DNA of 64,000 bases, from contig LT827125.1 in assembly GCA_900169975.1 (NCBI GenBank), positions 124,001 to 188,000 on the forward strand, in the 5' to 3' direction. Source of the stretch: Pseudoflavonifractor sp. Marseille-P3106. GTDB taxonomy: Bacteria > Bacillota > Clostridia > Oscillospirales > Oscillospiraceae. Positions 1 through 8,435 of this stretch are shown here, in pieces (within the stretch, counting starts at the first letter, position 1; each line of letters starts with the position of its first letter). A program made the translations under genes and the position numbers. The notes beneath the pieces were generated by a model. The model was not told the origin of the DNA and did not search any database. It was given only the letters and a program-made list of their open reading frames with translations.

Positions 1-1069
1 CCGCCGCCCGGCACATGGCGGGGGAGATGGAGACGAAGTGGTACTTCTCATAGTAGGGCGCGATGCCGGTGAGGATCTTCACGCTGTCCTCAATGGACGG
101 CTCATCCACCATCACCGGTTGGAAGCGGCGCTCCAAGGCGGAGTCCTTCTCAATGTGCTTGCGGTATTCGGTGAGCGTGGTGGCGCCGATGACCTGGATC
201 TCGCCCCGGGAAAGAGCGGGCTTGAGGATGTTGGCGGCATTCATGCTGCCCTCGGCGTCGCCGGCGCCCACAATGTTGTGGACCTCGTCGATCATGAGGA
301 TGATATTGCCCAGCTTCTTGACCTCGTCAATGAGGCCCTTCATCCGGCTTTCAAACTGGCCGCGGAACTGGGTCCCGGCCACCAGGGCGGTGAGATCCAG
401 CAGATAGACCTCCTTGTCCTGGAGCTTATAGGGCACCTCTCCGCTCTGGATGCGCAGGGCCAGCCCCTCGGCAATGGCGGTCTTGCCCACGCCGGGCTCA
501 CCAATGAGGCAGGGATTGTTTTTCTGCCGGCGGTTCAGGATCTGAATGGTCCGGGCGATCTCCTCATCCCGGCCCACGATCTTGTCCAGCTTGCCTTCGG
601 CAGCCTTTTGGGTCAGGGAGATGCAGTAGCTCTCCAAAAATTTCCGCTTGCCCTCTTTGGCCTTGCCGCCCTTCTCTTCCCGGGTGCCGCGGCCGGAGGA
701 TTCGCCGCCCCGCTCGGAGGCCGGATCCTGACCGGGGGCGGCGGAGCCGCCGAAGAGCTTGTTGAGGAAGGGGAAGGTGGCGGTTTTGCCCTCGTCTTCC
801 TCCCCGTCATCATCGTTGTTCTGCTCCTGTCCGGAGAGGCCTTCGATGCCCTCGGCACCGCCGAAGGCGGACATCATCTCATTGGTGAGGTTGGCCACGT
901 CGTCGTCGGAGAGGCCCATCTTCTGGATCATATCGTCCACAGGCTTGATGCCCAGTTCTCTGGCACAGTTGAGGCAGAGACCCTCGGTCTTGGTCTCGCT
1001 GTTCTCAATGCGCTGGATGAACACCACCGCCACGTTTTTATGACATCTGGAACAAAGGGTAGGCTGCAT
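1..1069 (-). CDS. clpE: ClpE-like Clp ATPase, N-terminal part (cut by window edge)
   Basis: The visible 356 residues are the N-terminal part of a Clp/Hsp100 AAA+ unfoldase; the C-terminus lies outside the window. It opens with a CxxC...CxxC zinc finger (CSRC near residue 6, CLNC near residue 32) instead of the double ClpN repeat, which is the hallmark of ClpE. A low-complexity Gly/Glu linker follows, then NBD1 with Walker A GEPGVGKT and Walker B-like ILMIDEVH. The ATG at 1069 is preceded by AAGGAG at a good distance. ClpE works with ClpP in protein quality control in the cytoplasm. No CtsR or CIRCE site is evident upstream. Family assignment is firm; ClpE versus ClpC rests on the zinc finger. 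Confidence 0.85.
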   Translation of the reverse strand, partial: MQPTLCSRCHKNVAVVFIQRIENSETKTEGLCLNCARELGIKPVDDMIQKMGLSDDDVANLTNEMMSAFGGAEGIEGLSGQEQNNDDDGEEDEGKTATFPFLNKLFGGSAAPGQDPASERGGESSGRGTREEKGGKAKEGKRKFLESYCISLTQKAAEGKLDKIVGRDEEIARTIQILNRRQKNNPCLIGEPGVGKTAIAEGLALRIQSGEVPYKLQDKEVYLLDLTALVAGTQFRGQFESRMKGLIDEVKKLGNIILMIDEVHNIVGAGDAEGSMNAANILKPALSRGEIQVIGATTLTEYRKHIEKDSALERRFQPVMVDEPSIEDSVKILTGIAPYYEKYHFVSISPAMCRAA

Positions 1070-1186
1070 TTTGGTCAACTCCTTTTCGGCCCGGGCCGTC
1101 TGCCCGGCCGTCATCGGGGCATGCGGTACCCCTCTGAGGCATTTATTCTAATTCGAAATTATGAACTGCGTATGAAAAATATAAAA

Positions 1187-1735
1187 TTATTTTTTGGAAT
1201 CTGAGGGATTCTCAGACTTTATCGCTGTGCGGAAGACCGCGGCATAGCGGAAGAGAGCGGCGAAGGACAGGAGCAGGGCAAAGGTGATCAGACCCACCGC
1301 CCAGGGGTAGGGAATGGGGAAAAGGACCATCGCCGCCAGCACCACAAAAAAGACGCCGGTAGAGGCCTTGCCCAGCCAGTTGGAAGGGATGACGTCCCGG
1401 GTGCGCCGGAGCAGGAACAGCCCGCCCAGGCCCATCAACAGTTCTTTGCAGAAGAAAGCGGCCACTGCCCAGAGGGGCAGCATGCCGTCGACGGCGACGC
1501 ACAGGATGACGGTAAAAGTCATCAGCTTGTCCGCCAGCGGATCAAGGACCCGCCCCAGCCGGGTCACCATGTGGAACCGACGGGCAATGTAGCCGTCGGC
1601 GATGTCGGTGACGAAGGCCACGGCATAGAGGAAGCCGGCCCACTGGTGGGCGGAGGGGAGGGGCAGGAAAAAGACCCGGGCAAATACCGGCACCAGAAGG
1701 AGACGGATCAGAGAGAGAAAATTGGGAAGATTCAC
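1187..1735 (-). CDS. pgsA: CDP-diacylglycerol-glycerol-3-phosphate 3-phosphatidyltransferase
   Basis: This 182-residue integral membrane enzyme makes phosphatidylglycerophosphate from CDP-diacylglycerol and glycerol-3-phosphate, the committed step to phosphatidylglycerol. The CDP-alcohol phosphotransferase signature is complete: DIADGYIAR followed by GRVLDPLAD (about residues 44-70), with all the metal-binding aspartates. Several hydrophobic segments surround it and the length is normal. The start is a GTG at 1735 with a GGTGATCC-type ribosome site. It lies 26 bases after the cvpA-like gene in the same direction and is probably co-transcribed with it. Confidence 0.92.
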   Translation of the reverse strand: MNLPNFLSLIRLLLVPVFARVFFLPLPSAHQWAGFLYAVAFVTDIADGYIARRFHMVTRLGRVLDPLADKLMTFTVILCVAVDGMLPLWAVAAFFCKELLMGLGGLFLLRRTRDVIPSNWLGKASTGVFFVVLAAMVLFPIPYPWAVGLITFALLLSFAALFRYAAVFRTAIKSENPSDSKK

Positions 1736-1761
1736 AGGATCACCATTCTTTCGTCAGGCGC

Positions 1762-2451
1762 CTACACCAGCATCAGCAGTTCCATGGGGCTGTGCTCGGT
1801 GAGGAAGCGGAGCAGCTGGGTCTGGGATACCGTTTCGGAGGGAAGAAGACCGGTGAGATCGCACAGGACCCAGGCGGCCAGGTAGACCACCAAAAGGCCC
1901 TTGAGCAAGCCCAGCAATCCGCCGGCCATACGGTTGAGACCGCTGAGACCGGGGAGGCGGGCCACCAGATCCAGCGCATGGCTGAGCAGCGTCCAGACCA
2001 GCAGAACCACCAGAAAGCCGATCACAAACAACAGTCCGTGGGCGATCTGCTCCGCCACGGCCGAAGCCGCGGAAGCGGCCGCTTCCGCAGCGGTATGGGT
2101 GATCCCGGCCTCCAGTGTGTCCTCCAGCTTTTCGGCGGCCCATTCGTAGAGCCCCCCCTTGTCCCGGAGGGCGGCCAGCACCTCGTTGATTCCGGTCTTG
2201 GAACCGGCGTCGCCCCCGGCGGCCAGCGCACGTTTCTCCAGGTCGGACTGGATGGACTGGGCCAGGCGTGGCTCCAGCGCGTCCGCCAGCTTGGGGGCCA
2301 GGGCGTCGGCGGCCAGGTTGGCGCCCACCAGGGCCACCAGGACAGCCGCCAGGGAGCACAGCGTCAGGATAAAGCCCTGGCGGGCACCCAGAACAAGAAA
2401 AATCACCAGAACGGCCACAATCAGAAGGTCAATGAGGATGGGGATGGACAT
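1762..2451 (-). CDS. CvpA family membrane protein
   Basis: A 229-residue membrane protein of the CvpA (colicin V production) family. It starts IPILIDLLIVAVLVIF and has the typical order of short N-terminal helices, an Ala-rich hydrophilic middle part (about residues 50-115) and two more membrane helices ending in a PMELLMLV-like tail. I chose the ATG at 2451 because AGGAGG lies seven bases upstream; a longer reading to 2496 has no such support. Its molecular role in Gram-positives is not settled. It sits tightly behind the DUF5711 gene (14 bases), suggesting an operon. Confidence 0.75.
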   Translation of the reverse strand: MSIPILIDLLIVAVLVIFLVLGARQGFILTLCSLAAVLVALVGANLAADALAPKLADALEPRLAQSIQSDLEKRALAAGGDAGSKTGINEVLAALRDKGGLYEWAAEKLEDTLEAGITHTAAEAAASAASAVAEQIAHGLLFVIGFLVVLLVWTLLSHALDLVARLPGLSGLNRMAGGLLGLLKGLLVVYLAAWVLCDLTGLLPSETVSQTQLLRFLTEHSPMELLMLV

Positions 2452-2464
2452 GGTTTCCTCCTTA

Positions 2465-3622
2465 TCAGTCGGGAAGGTAGAGCCGGGCCGTCTCACTGTC
2501 GATCAGGAGCACAGAGCCGTCCGGTTTTTGAAGGACCCTCCGGGCTCCCTGTGGCTCGGAAAGGGTATGGTACACCTCCAGATCCTGGGTGTAGATCGTG
2601 AGGGAGTCGGCGGTGAGCACGGAAAAATAGTGGCCGGCAGCGGAGAGAGAGAAAAGCTGACGGTCCAGGGTCAGGGCCCTGTGCTCCTGGCCGGCAGCGT
2701 CCACCAAAACGAACTCGGCTGTGGATCCGGCCCGGTATTTGCCCAGCAGCAGGGCGGAGAAATCGTCTCCGTCCAGAGAATAGCCCTTGAGGTAGCGGCC
2801 GCCATAGCTGTATTCCCCGGCCAGAGAGCCGTCGGAATTCACCAGATAGAGGGCGGATTCGCCCAGCACCCGGAGAGGCTCGGTGTTCCAGTTCAGCTTC
2901 AGCGCCGTGACGCTCCCCAGGGGACACACGGCGTCCGGCTCGCTGCTGTCGCCGGAACGGTCGGTGGAGTAGAAGGCGATCTGGCTGTCATAGACACCTC
3001 CGGTCAGACCGGTGGTGGCCAGGGCCAGCGTGCGGCCGTTTGGGGAGAGGACTGCGTCGGTGACAAAGCGGGAGGACAGGTTGACACCCAGCACCGGCTG
3101 ATAGTCGGTGTCGTAAACGGTCACCGAACCCTTGAGGCCGCTGGCCTGGGTGACCACGGTGAGAAGGCCCTGGGCGTTCAGACTGGCGGAGAGGATGGTC
3201 TTGTCCCCGGTCAGTGAGAAGGCCAGGCTCCGGCCGGCACAGACAAAGAGGCTGGTCCCCCCGGCGTCATAGACCAGCCCCGCGTTCCCGCCGGCCTGGA
3301 CCACCGGGTGCTCCATGGGGCAGGTCTGCTCAAAGTAGACGGTCCCGCTGGGAGAATAGAGCCGAACTCCGGTGTTGGAGCAAACGAGAAGATCCTCTCC
3401 CAGACGGGCGAAGGCGCTGTTCACGCCGCCGTCATAAGAGAAGGATTCCGCCTGTCCGCTTTCATTTTTCGCCAAGGCGCGGTAGGCAAAATACCGCTTG
3501 ACGGCGTCAAAATTCAGCTTTTGCCAGTTGGCGACCAGAAAGACCGCTCCCAGGACCAGCGCCGCAGTGACCAGAAAGGCAAGCACCCGCAGTACCGGAT
3601 TTCGTTTCTTCTCCTCGCTCAT
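2465..3622 (-). CDS. DUF5711 family membrane-anchored beta-propeller-like protein
   Basis: A 385-residue protein with one N-terminal membrane anchor (about residues 10-30, VLAFLVTAALVLGAVFLVA) and a long extracytoplasmic part made of repeated short beta-strand motifs, several with Gly-Arg-Ser or Asp-Gly turns as in propeller blades. This matches the DUF5711 family of Clostridia; no function is known to me. The start codon lies two bases past the truA stop, so truA, this gene, cvpA-like and pgsA look like one transcription unit. Confidence 0.7.
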   Translation of the reverse strand: MSEEKKRNPVLRVLAFLVTAALVLGAVFLVANWQKLNFDAVKRYFAYRALAKNESGQAESFSYDGGVNSAFARLGEDLLVCSNTGVRLYSPSGTVYFEQTCPMEHPVVQAGGNAGLVYDAGGTSLFVCAGRSLAFSLTGDKTILSASLNAQGLLTVVTQASGLKGSVTVYDTDYQPVLGVNLSSRFVTDAVLSPNGRTLALATTGLTGGVYDSQIAFYSTDRSGDSSEPDAVCPLGSVTALKLNWNTEPLRVLGESALYLVNSDGSLAGEYSYGGRYLKGYSLDGDDFSALLLGKYRAGSTAEFVLVDAAGQEHRALTLDRQLFSLSAAGHYFSVLTADSLTIYTQDLEVYHTLSEPQGARRVLQKPDGSVLLIDSETARLYLPD

Positions 3623-3623
3623 C

Positions 3624-4391
3624 CTATGTCAGCGCCCCCTGATTCAGACCGGGCTCATCATACCACAGACGGGTCATGTATAATCCGCCCGGCGGTGCGG
3701 TGGGGCCCGCATCGGTGCGGCAGCGGCCCTCCAGAATGTCGGTGACAGCCTCCGGAGGGAACTTGCCCTCGGCGGCGTAGACCACGGTGCCCACCATGGC
3801 CCGGACCATATTGTAGAGGAAGCCGTTGGCGCACACCCGGCAGTCGATGATCCGGTCCGTGCGTTCGATCTCAAAGTGATAGACGGTGCGCACCGTGGAG
3901 CGCACGTCGGTGCCCACGCTCTTCACCGCAGCGAAGTCGTGGGTGCCCACAAAGCGATCTGCGGCGGCCTGCATGACGGTCTCGTCCAGATGCTTGGGAT
4001 AGAACCACACCCGATCCACATAGAAGGCGTTGCGGATGTGGGAGTTATAGATGCGGTAGGTGTATTCCTTTTTGACGCAGGCGCTGATGGCGTTGAAGCC
4101 CTCGGAGACCTCCACGGCCCCGGTGACCACGATGTCGCCGGGCAGACGGGTGTTCACCGCCAGCGGCAGCCGGTCGCAGGGAATGCGGGAGTCGGTGCGG
4201 AAGTTGGCCAGGTAGACCCGGGCGTGGACGCCCGCGTCCGTGCGGCCCGCGCCGGTACACTTTACCGGGTGGCCCACCACCTTTTCCAGGGACTTCTCCA
4301 GCACCTCCTCCACGGTGACGGCATTTTTTTGGATCTGCCAGCCGTGGTAGGCGCTGCCCACATACATCAATTTTAGCGCGATATTTCTCAT
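3624..4391 (-). CDS. truA: tRNA pseudouridine(38-40) synthase TruA
   Basis: A 255-residue enzyme that isomerises uridines 38-40 in the anticodon arm of many tRNAs. The catalytic-aspartate motif GRTDAGVHA is present near residue 50, and the family segments YVGSAYHGWQ at the N-terminus and FLYNMVRAMVG in the C-terminal half are intact. Length is typical. It follows ecfT in the same orientation after 47 A+T-rich bases. The order ecfA1-ecfA2-ecfT-truA is the one usually found at the end of the large ribosomal-protein operon in Firmicutes, here without the flanking rplQ or rplM-rpsI. Confidence 0.95.
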   Translation of the reverse strand: MRNIALKLMYVGSAYHGWQIQKNAVTVEEVLEKSLEKVVGHPVKCTGAGRTDAGVHARVYLANFRTDSRIPCDRLPLAVNTRLPGDIVVTGAVEVSEGFNAISACVKKEYTYRIYNSHIRNAFYVDRVWFYPKHLDETVMQAAADRFVGTHDFAAVKSVGTDVRSTVRTVYHFEIERTDRIIDCRVCANGFLYNMVRAMVGTVVYAAEGKFPPEAVTDILEGRCRTDAGPTAPPGGLYMTRLWYDEPGLNQGALT

Positions 4392-4438
4392 AAATAATAA
4401 ACCTTATTTTAAGTTTTCCTAAATATACAGGCAGACGG

Positions 4439-5254
4439 TCAGAATACGCCCAGCAGATTGAGGGCTGCCACGCCTCCGCACAAGGTGAAGCCGATCACCA
4501 AAGCGGTGTAGTCCGCCCCGGCGTACTTCAGCTGGCGCATCCGGGTCCGGCCCTCGCCGCCGTGGTAGCAGCGGCACTCCATCGCCACTGCCAGCTCGTC
4601 GGCCCGACGGAAGGCGGAGATGAAGAGGGGCACGAGCAGGGGCACCAGAGCCCTGGCCCGCTGGATGAGGTTGCCGGAGTCGAAGCTGGCTCCCCGGGCT
4701 TTCTGGGCGGACATGATCTTGTCGGTTTCCTCGATAAGGGTGGGGATGAACCGGAGAGCGATGGACATCATCATGGCCAGCTCGTGGACGGGGACCTTGA
4801 TCTTCTTGAGCGGCCCCATCAGATTCTCCAGTGCGTCGGTGAGAAGAATGGGGGAGGTGGTGTAGGTCAGCAGGAAGGTGCAGGAGATGAGGAGCATGAT
4901 GCGCAGCACCATAAAGATGGCCGAGCGCACGCCCTCCCAATAGATGCGGAAGATCCAGAAGGAGAGGAGCGGCTCCCCCGCGCCGGCGGTGTAGAGCAGA
5001 TTTAGGATGGCGGTGAAGATCACGATGAAAAAGACCGGCTTCATACCCCGAAAGACCGCCTTGAATCCTACTTTGGAGATGAGGATGGCGGCCACCAGCG
5101 CGGCGGCCAGCAGAGCGTAGCCCAGGGCGTTTTTCGCCAGGAAGAGGGCCACGATATACAGCACGGTCAGCAGCAGCTTGGCCCGGGGGTCCAGCCGGTG
5201 GAGAATGGTGGTACCGGGAAAATACTGACCCAGGGTGATGTCCTTGAGCGCCAT
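4439..5254 (-). CDS. ecfT: Energy-coupling factor transporter transmembrane protein EcfT
   Basis: A 271-residue membrane scaffold of a group II ECF vitamin/metal importer. It has about five or six hydrophobic segments and the two cytoplasmic coupling helices; the first contains the conserved ARG triad (KARGASF, about residue 187), the second reads AMECRCY where AMEARG-like sequence is usual. It binds the two ATPases and exchangeable S-components. The ATG follows the ecfA2 stop directly (TAAATG), so the two are translationally coupled. No S-component gene is nearby, as expected for a shared ECF module. Confidence 0.93.
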   Translation of the reverse strand: MALKDITLGQYFPGTTILHRLDPRAKLLLTVLYIVALFLAKNALGYALLAAALVAAILISKVGFKAVFRGMKPVFFIVIFTAILNLLYTAGAGEPLLSFWIFRIYWEGVRSAIFMVLRIMLLISCTFLLTYTTSPILLTDALENLMGPLKKIKVPVHELAMMMSIALRFIPTLIEETDKIMSAQKARGASFDSGNLIQRARALVPLLVPLFISAFRRADELAVAMECRCYHGGEGRTRMRQLKYAGADYTALVIGFTLCGGVAALNLLGVF

Positions 5255-6226
5255 TTACACCGCCCCCTTTTCATCAGAAGAAGTCTGCTCTATTCCATTT
5301 TCAGTCCATGGGGCTGAAAATTCCATATCCGCAGACTCCTTCTTCCGCTCCCCGCAAAGTCGCGGGCTGGCTTTGCGGGGGCCCCGGCCCAGGGCCGCCA
5401 GGAGGGCCTCCTTCGCTTGAGGGATGGTGTAGACAGTGGGGTCCACATCGGCTCCCATCGCCCGCAGACGCTGGAACACTCGGGTGACCTGAGGGACTCC
5501 AAGGCCCATAGCCTCCAACTCCTCCCCGTGGGCAAAGACCTCCCGGGGCGTGCCCTGGAAGGGGATGCGGCCGTCGTTGATCACCACCAGCCGGTCCACC
5601 GTCCGGGCCATCTCCTCCATGGAGTGGGAGACGATGAGGATGGTGGCGTTTTTGGCCTTGTGATAGTCCCGGATGTTGCCCAGGATCTGCTCCACACCCA
5701 CCGGGTCCAGGCCGGCGGTGGGCTCGTCCAGAATGAGGGCGGCGGGCTCCATGGCGATGACGCCCGCGATGGCTACCCGGCGCTTCTGGCCGCCGGAGAG
5801 CTCGAAGGGGGACTGGTCCAGCATGGCGTCGGACAGCCCTACAAAGGCGGCGGCCTCCCGTACCCGGTGGTCGATCTCCGTTTCATCCAGTCCCATGTTT
5901 TTGGGGCCGAACGCGATGTCCTTGTAGACGGTCTCCTCAAAGAGCTGGTATTCCGGGTACTGGAACACCAGCCCCACCCGGAACCGGGCCGCGCGGGTAG
6001 CCTCCTTGCTGGCCCAGATGTCCTGGCCCTCCACCAGCACCCGGCCGGAGGTGGGCTTTAAAAGGCCGTTGAGGTGCTGGATGAGGGTGGACTTGCCGGA
6101 GCCGGTATGGCCGATGATCCCCAGGTATTCCCCCCGGTAGGCGGTAAAGTCCACATCGATCAGCGCCCCGTGTTCAAAGGGGGTCCCGGCGGAGTAGATA
6201 TGAGAGAGTTTTTCCGTTTGAATCAT
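5255..6226 (-). CDS. ecfA2: Energy-coupling factor transporter ATPase EcfA2
   Basis: One of the two ATPases of the ECF core. Walker A GHTGSGKS (about residues 39-46), Q-loop QYPEYQLFEE, signature LSGGQKRR and Walker B LILDEPTAGLD are all present. The protein is about 323 residues, 30-40 longer than usual: after the normal end (about residue 285) comes a polar, low-complexity tail whose DNA contains a perfect 10-bp inverted repeat. The start is the ATG at 6226; a TTG at 6235 is possible and neither has a strong ribosome site. It lies 83 bases after ecfA1. Confidence 0.92.
   Translation of the reverse strand: MIQTEKLSHIYSAGTPFEHGALIDVDFTAYRGEYLGIIGHTGSGKSTLIQHLNGLLKPTSGRVLVEGQDIWASKEATRAARFRVGLVFQYPEYQLFEETVYKDIAFGPKNMGLDETEIDHRVREAAAFVGLSDAMLDQSPFELSGGQKRRVAIAGVIAMEPAALILDEPTAGLDPVGVEQILGNIRDYHKAKNATILIVSHSMEEMARTVDRLVVINDGRIPFQGTPREVFAHGEELEAMGLGVPQVTRVFQRLRAMGADVDPTVYTIPQAKEALLAALGRGPRKASPRLCGERKKESADMEFSAPWTENGIEQTSSDEKGAV
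5350..5380. repeat. 10-bp inverted repeat inside ecfA2 tail
   Basis: CCCCGCAAAG at 5350-5359 and CTTTGCGGGG at 5371-5380 form a perfect stem with an 11-base loop. It lies in the part of ecfA2 that codes for the extra C-terminal tail, so it may be a small inserted palindromic element that was absorbed into the reading frame. Confidence 0.7.
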
Positions 6227-6318
6227 GGATTCCAAATGGTATCAGTCCTAACATGAAGTGGTACACGCCCCGGCTGGGGTCGCGTCCGAAGTGGGATCGG
6301 CGCGGGGGAGGAACCGCC

Positions 6319-7161
6319 TTACGACAGGAGCCGGAAGAGCGCCTGGGCGCACTCTTCGTCGGAGAGGGCGTCCAGAGGGACGTCCAGCCCCTCCTGCCTG
6401 AGCTCCCACAGAAGGGAGACGGTCTCGGGGACGGTGAGGCCCACCGCCCGAAGCGCCTCCACCTGCTGAAAGACCTCCCGGGGCGCACCGTCGGCGATGA
6501 CTTTTCCGTGGGCCATCACCACCAGCCGCCCGGCCTGGGCGGCCTCGTCCATATGGTGGGTGATGAGGACGACGGTGACGCCGCCGGCCTCGTTGAGCTG
6601 CTTGATGGTCCCCAGCACCTCGCGGCGGCCGATGGGGTCGAGCATGGCGGTGGGCTCGTCCAGCACCACACACCGGGGCCGCATGGCCAGGATGCCGGCG
6701 ATGGCTACCCGCTGCTTCTGGCCGCCGGAGAGGAGGTGGGGGGCGTGTTCCCGGTAGTCGTACATGCCCACGGCCTTCAAGGCCTCGTCCACCCGCGCCC
6801 GGATCTCGGCGGGGGGCACGCCCAGGTTTTCCGGGCCGAAGGCGCAGTCTTCCTCCACCACGTTGGCCACGATCTGGTTGTCCGGGTTTTGAAAGACCAT
6901 CCCCACCGTGCGGCGGATGTCCAGGAGCTTGGACTCGTCGGCGGTGTCCATTCCGCTGACGTACACTTTGCCGCCGGAGGGGAGCAGGATGGCGTTCAGG
7001 TGCTTGGCCAGGGTAGATTTGCCTGAACCGTTGTGACCCAGGACCGCCACGAAGGAGCCCGCTTGGATCTCCAGATCCACCCCGTCCAAAACCACCTTGG
7101 GGGTGCCCTCGGCGGGGTAGGAGAAGTGGAGATTTTCCGTTTTGATGATGGCGTTAGTCAT
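6319..7161 (-). CDS. ecfA1: Energy-coupling factor transporter ATPase EcfA1
   Basis: A 280-residue ABC ATPase of the ECF core complex. Walker A GHNGSGKS (about residues 42-49), Q-loop QNPDNQIV, signature LSGGQKQR and Walker B VVLDEPTAMLD are intact. The ATG at 7161 is preferred over the one at 7167 because GAGAGG then lies eight bases upstream rather than two. The start overlaps the last codons of the small membrane gene (ATGACTAA), implying coupling. It forms the asymmetric ATPase pair with EcfA2 and drives uptake through EcfT. Confidence 0.94.
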   Translation of the reverse strand: MTNAIIKTENLHFSYPAEGTPKVVLDGVDLEIQAGSFVAVLGHNGSGKSTLAKHLNAILLPSGGKVYVSGMDTADESKLLDIRRTVGMVFQNPDNQIVANVVEEDCAFGPENLGVPPAEIRARVDEALKAVGMYDYREHAPHLLSGGQKQRVAIAGILAMRPRCVVLDEPTAMLDPIGRREVLGTIKQLNEAGGVTVVLITHHMDEAAQAGRLVVMAHGKVIADGAPREVFQQVEALRAVGLTVPETVSLLWELRQEGLDVPLDALSDEECAQALFRLLS

Positions 7162-7339
7162 GTTCATTGCCTCTCTTGCGCAGAATAGCCGCCGCGGATC
7201 CGGCGGCGAAGAGCAGATGGGGAAGAAGGACGGAGCACCATAGCCCGGGAACAGTGATGTCCCAGGCGTATTGGTAGTCCCCTAGGAGAAGGGCGGCGCC
7301 CGCAGCCATGAGAAACAGGAGGGATCCGATCACTTCCAT
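7154..7339 (-). CDS. Small two-helix membrane protein ahead of ecfA1
   Basis: A 61-residue hydrophobic protein with two predicted membrane helices (about residues 5-20 and 30-52) and a basic C-terminal end, RKRGNEHD. AGGGG lies nine bases before the ATG, and its stop overlaps the ecfA1 start, so it looks translated. I do not recognise a family. It may simply be an unannotated small protein co-expressed with the ECF core; a chance hydrophobic ORF is the alternative. Confidence 0.55.
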   Translation of the reverse strand: MEVIGSLLFLMAAGAALLLGDYQYAWDITVPGLWCSVLLPHLLFAAGSAAAILRKRGNEHD

Positions 7340-7366
7340 TGTGTGCGTCCCCTTTCTGTCAAAGGG

Positions 7367-8230
7367 TCAGTCGGCCATCCACCGCCCGGTGGCGCCGCAG
7401 GGAAGGGACAGGCCGTTGGAGGATACCGCCAGCCCCAGCTCCTGGCTCTCGGTATGGCCGCCGCAGCGCCTGGTGACCAGGGTCTCCAAAATATAGGTCA
7501 GCACCGACGGGGCCAGGCCTGTGGTGTAGGAGTTGATAAGAAAGAAAAGAGGCTCGTCGGAGAGGAGCCGGGAGACCATCTCCACGAAGGGCCAGAGGTT
7601 TTCCTCCAGCTTCCAGATCTCCCCGGAGGGGCCCCGGCCGTAGGAGGGGGGGTCCATGATGATGCCGTCGTACTTTTTTCCCCGGCGGATCTCCCGCTCG
7701 GCAAACTTGCCGCAGTCGTCCACGATCCAGCGGATGGGCTTGTCCTCCACGCCGGAGGATCTGGCGTTTTCCTTGGCCCAGGCCACCATCCCCCTGGCGG
7801 CGTCCACGTGGCAGACGCTGGCCCCGGCGGCGGCGCAGGCCACGGTGGCTCCGCCGGTATAGGCAAAGAGATTGAGCACGTTTACCGGCCGTCCGGCGGA
7901 GCGGATGGCCTCCCGGCAGAAGTCCCAGTTGGCTGCCTGCTCGGGGAAGAGACCGGTGTGTTTGAAGTTCATGGGCTTGATATTGAAGGTAAGGTCTCCG
8001 TAGCCGACACACCAGCGCTGGGGGACGTCCTTCTTGGCCCAATGTCCGCCGCCGGAGGCCGAGCGGGCATACCGCGCGTCCGGCCGCTTCCAGCGGGGAT
8101 CGGTCCGGGGCGTCTGCCAGATGGCTTGGGGATCGGGGCGGACCAGAATATAGTCTCCCCACCGCTCCAGCTTTTCCCCGCCGCCGCAGTCGATGAGCTC
8201 ATAGTCTTTCCAGCGCTTGGAAATCCACAT
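7367..8230 (-). CDS. Class I SAM-dependent methyltransferase, RlmI/RlmK-type
   Basis: A 287-residue cytoplasmic methyltransferase. Motif I reads NLFAYTGGATVACAAAGA (about residues 118-135), with the FAYTGG form typical of the RlmI/RlmK (PF10672) group that makes 5-methylcytosine or 7-methylguanine in 23S rRNA, and motif IV is MDPPSYGRG (about residue 191). No N-terminal PUA domain is present, so the substrate is uncertain. The ATG at 8230 has AGAGGTG upstream; a longer reading to 8278 does not. It is divergent from the MATE gene. Confidence 0.8.
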   Translation of the reverse strand: MWISKRWKDYELIDCGGGEKLERWGDYILVRPDPQAIWQTPRTDPRWKRPDARYARSASGGGHWAKKDVPQRWCVGYGDLTFNIKPMNFKHTGLFPEQAANWDFCREAIRSAGRPVNVLNLFAYTGGATVACAAAGASVCHVDAARGMVAWAKENARSSGVEDKPIRWIVDDCGKFAEREIRRGKKYDGIIMDPPSYGRGPSGEIWKLEENLWPFVEMVSRLLSDEPLFFLINSYTTGLAPSVLTYILETLVTRRCGGHTESQELGLAVSSNGLSLPCGATGRWMAD

Positions 8231-8435
8231 AGTGCACCTCTTCCAATGGAATCTGTCGAAATACGCCGCACTTCCCACATTTCAAGAGGGAAAAAGGGCG
8301 CAAAAACACAGCGAATATAATTCAAACTATTATATCACCGGCCCCCAACACAGTCAACGGAAAGAAGGGCAGATTGCAAAACGGGAAAACAGATGGTATA
8401 CTAACAATAACCGAAACAGAGAGAAGTGGGTCCCG

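Noticed and set aside
38-1204. Long open frame on the plus strand opposite the ClpE-like gene
   Set aside because: The minus strand has clear Walker motifs, zinc finger and SD; the plus frame has no known motif and reflects the G+C-rich third codon positions.
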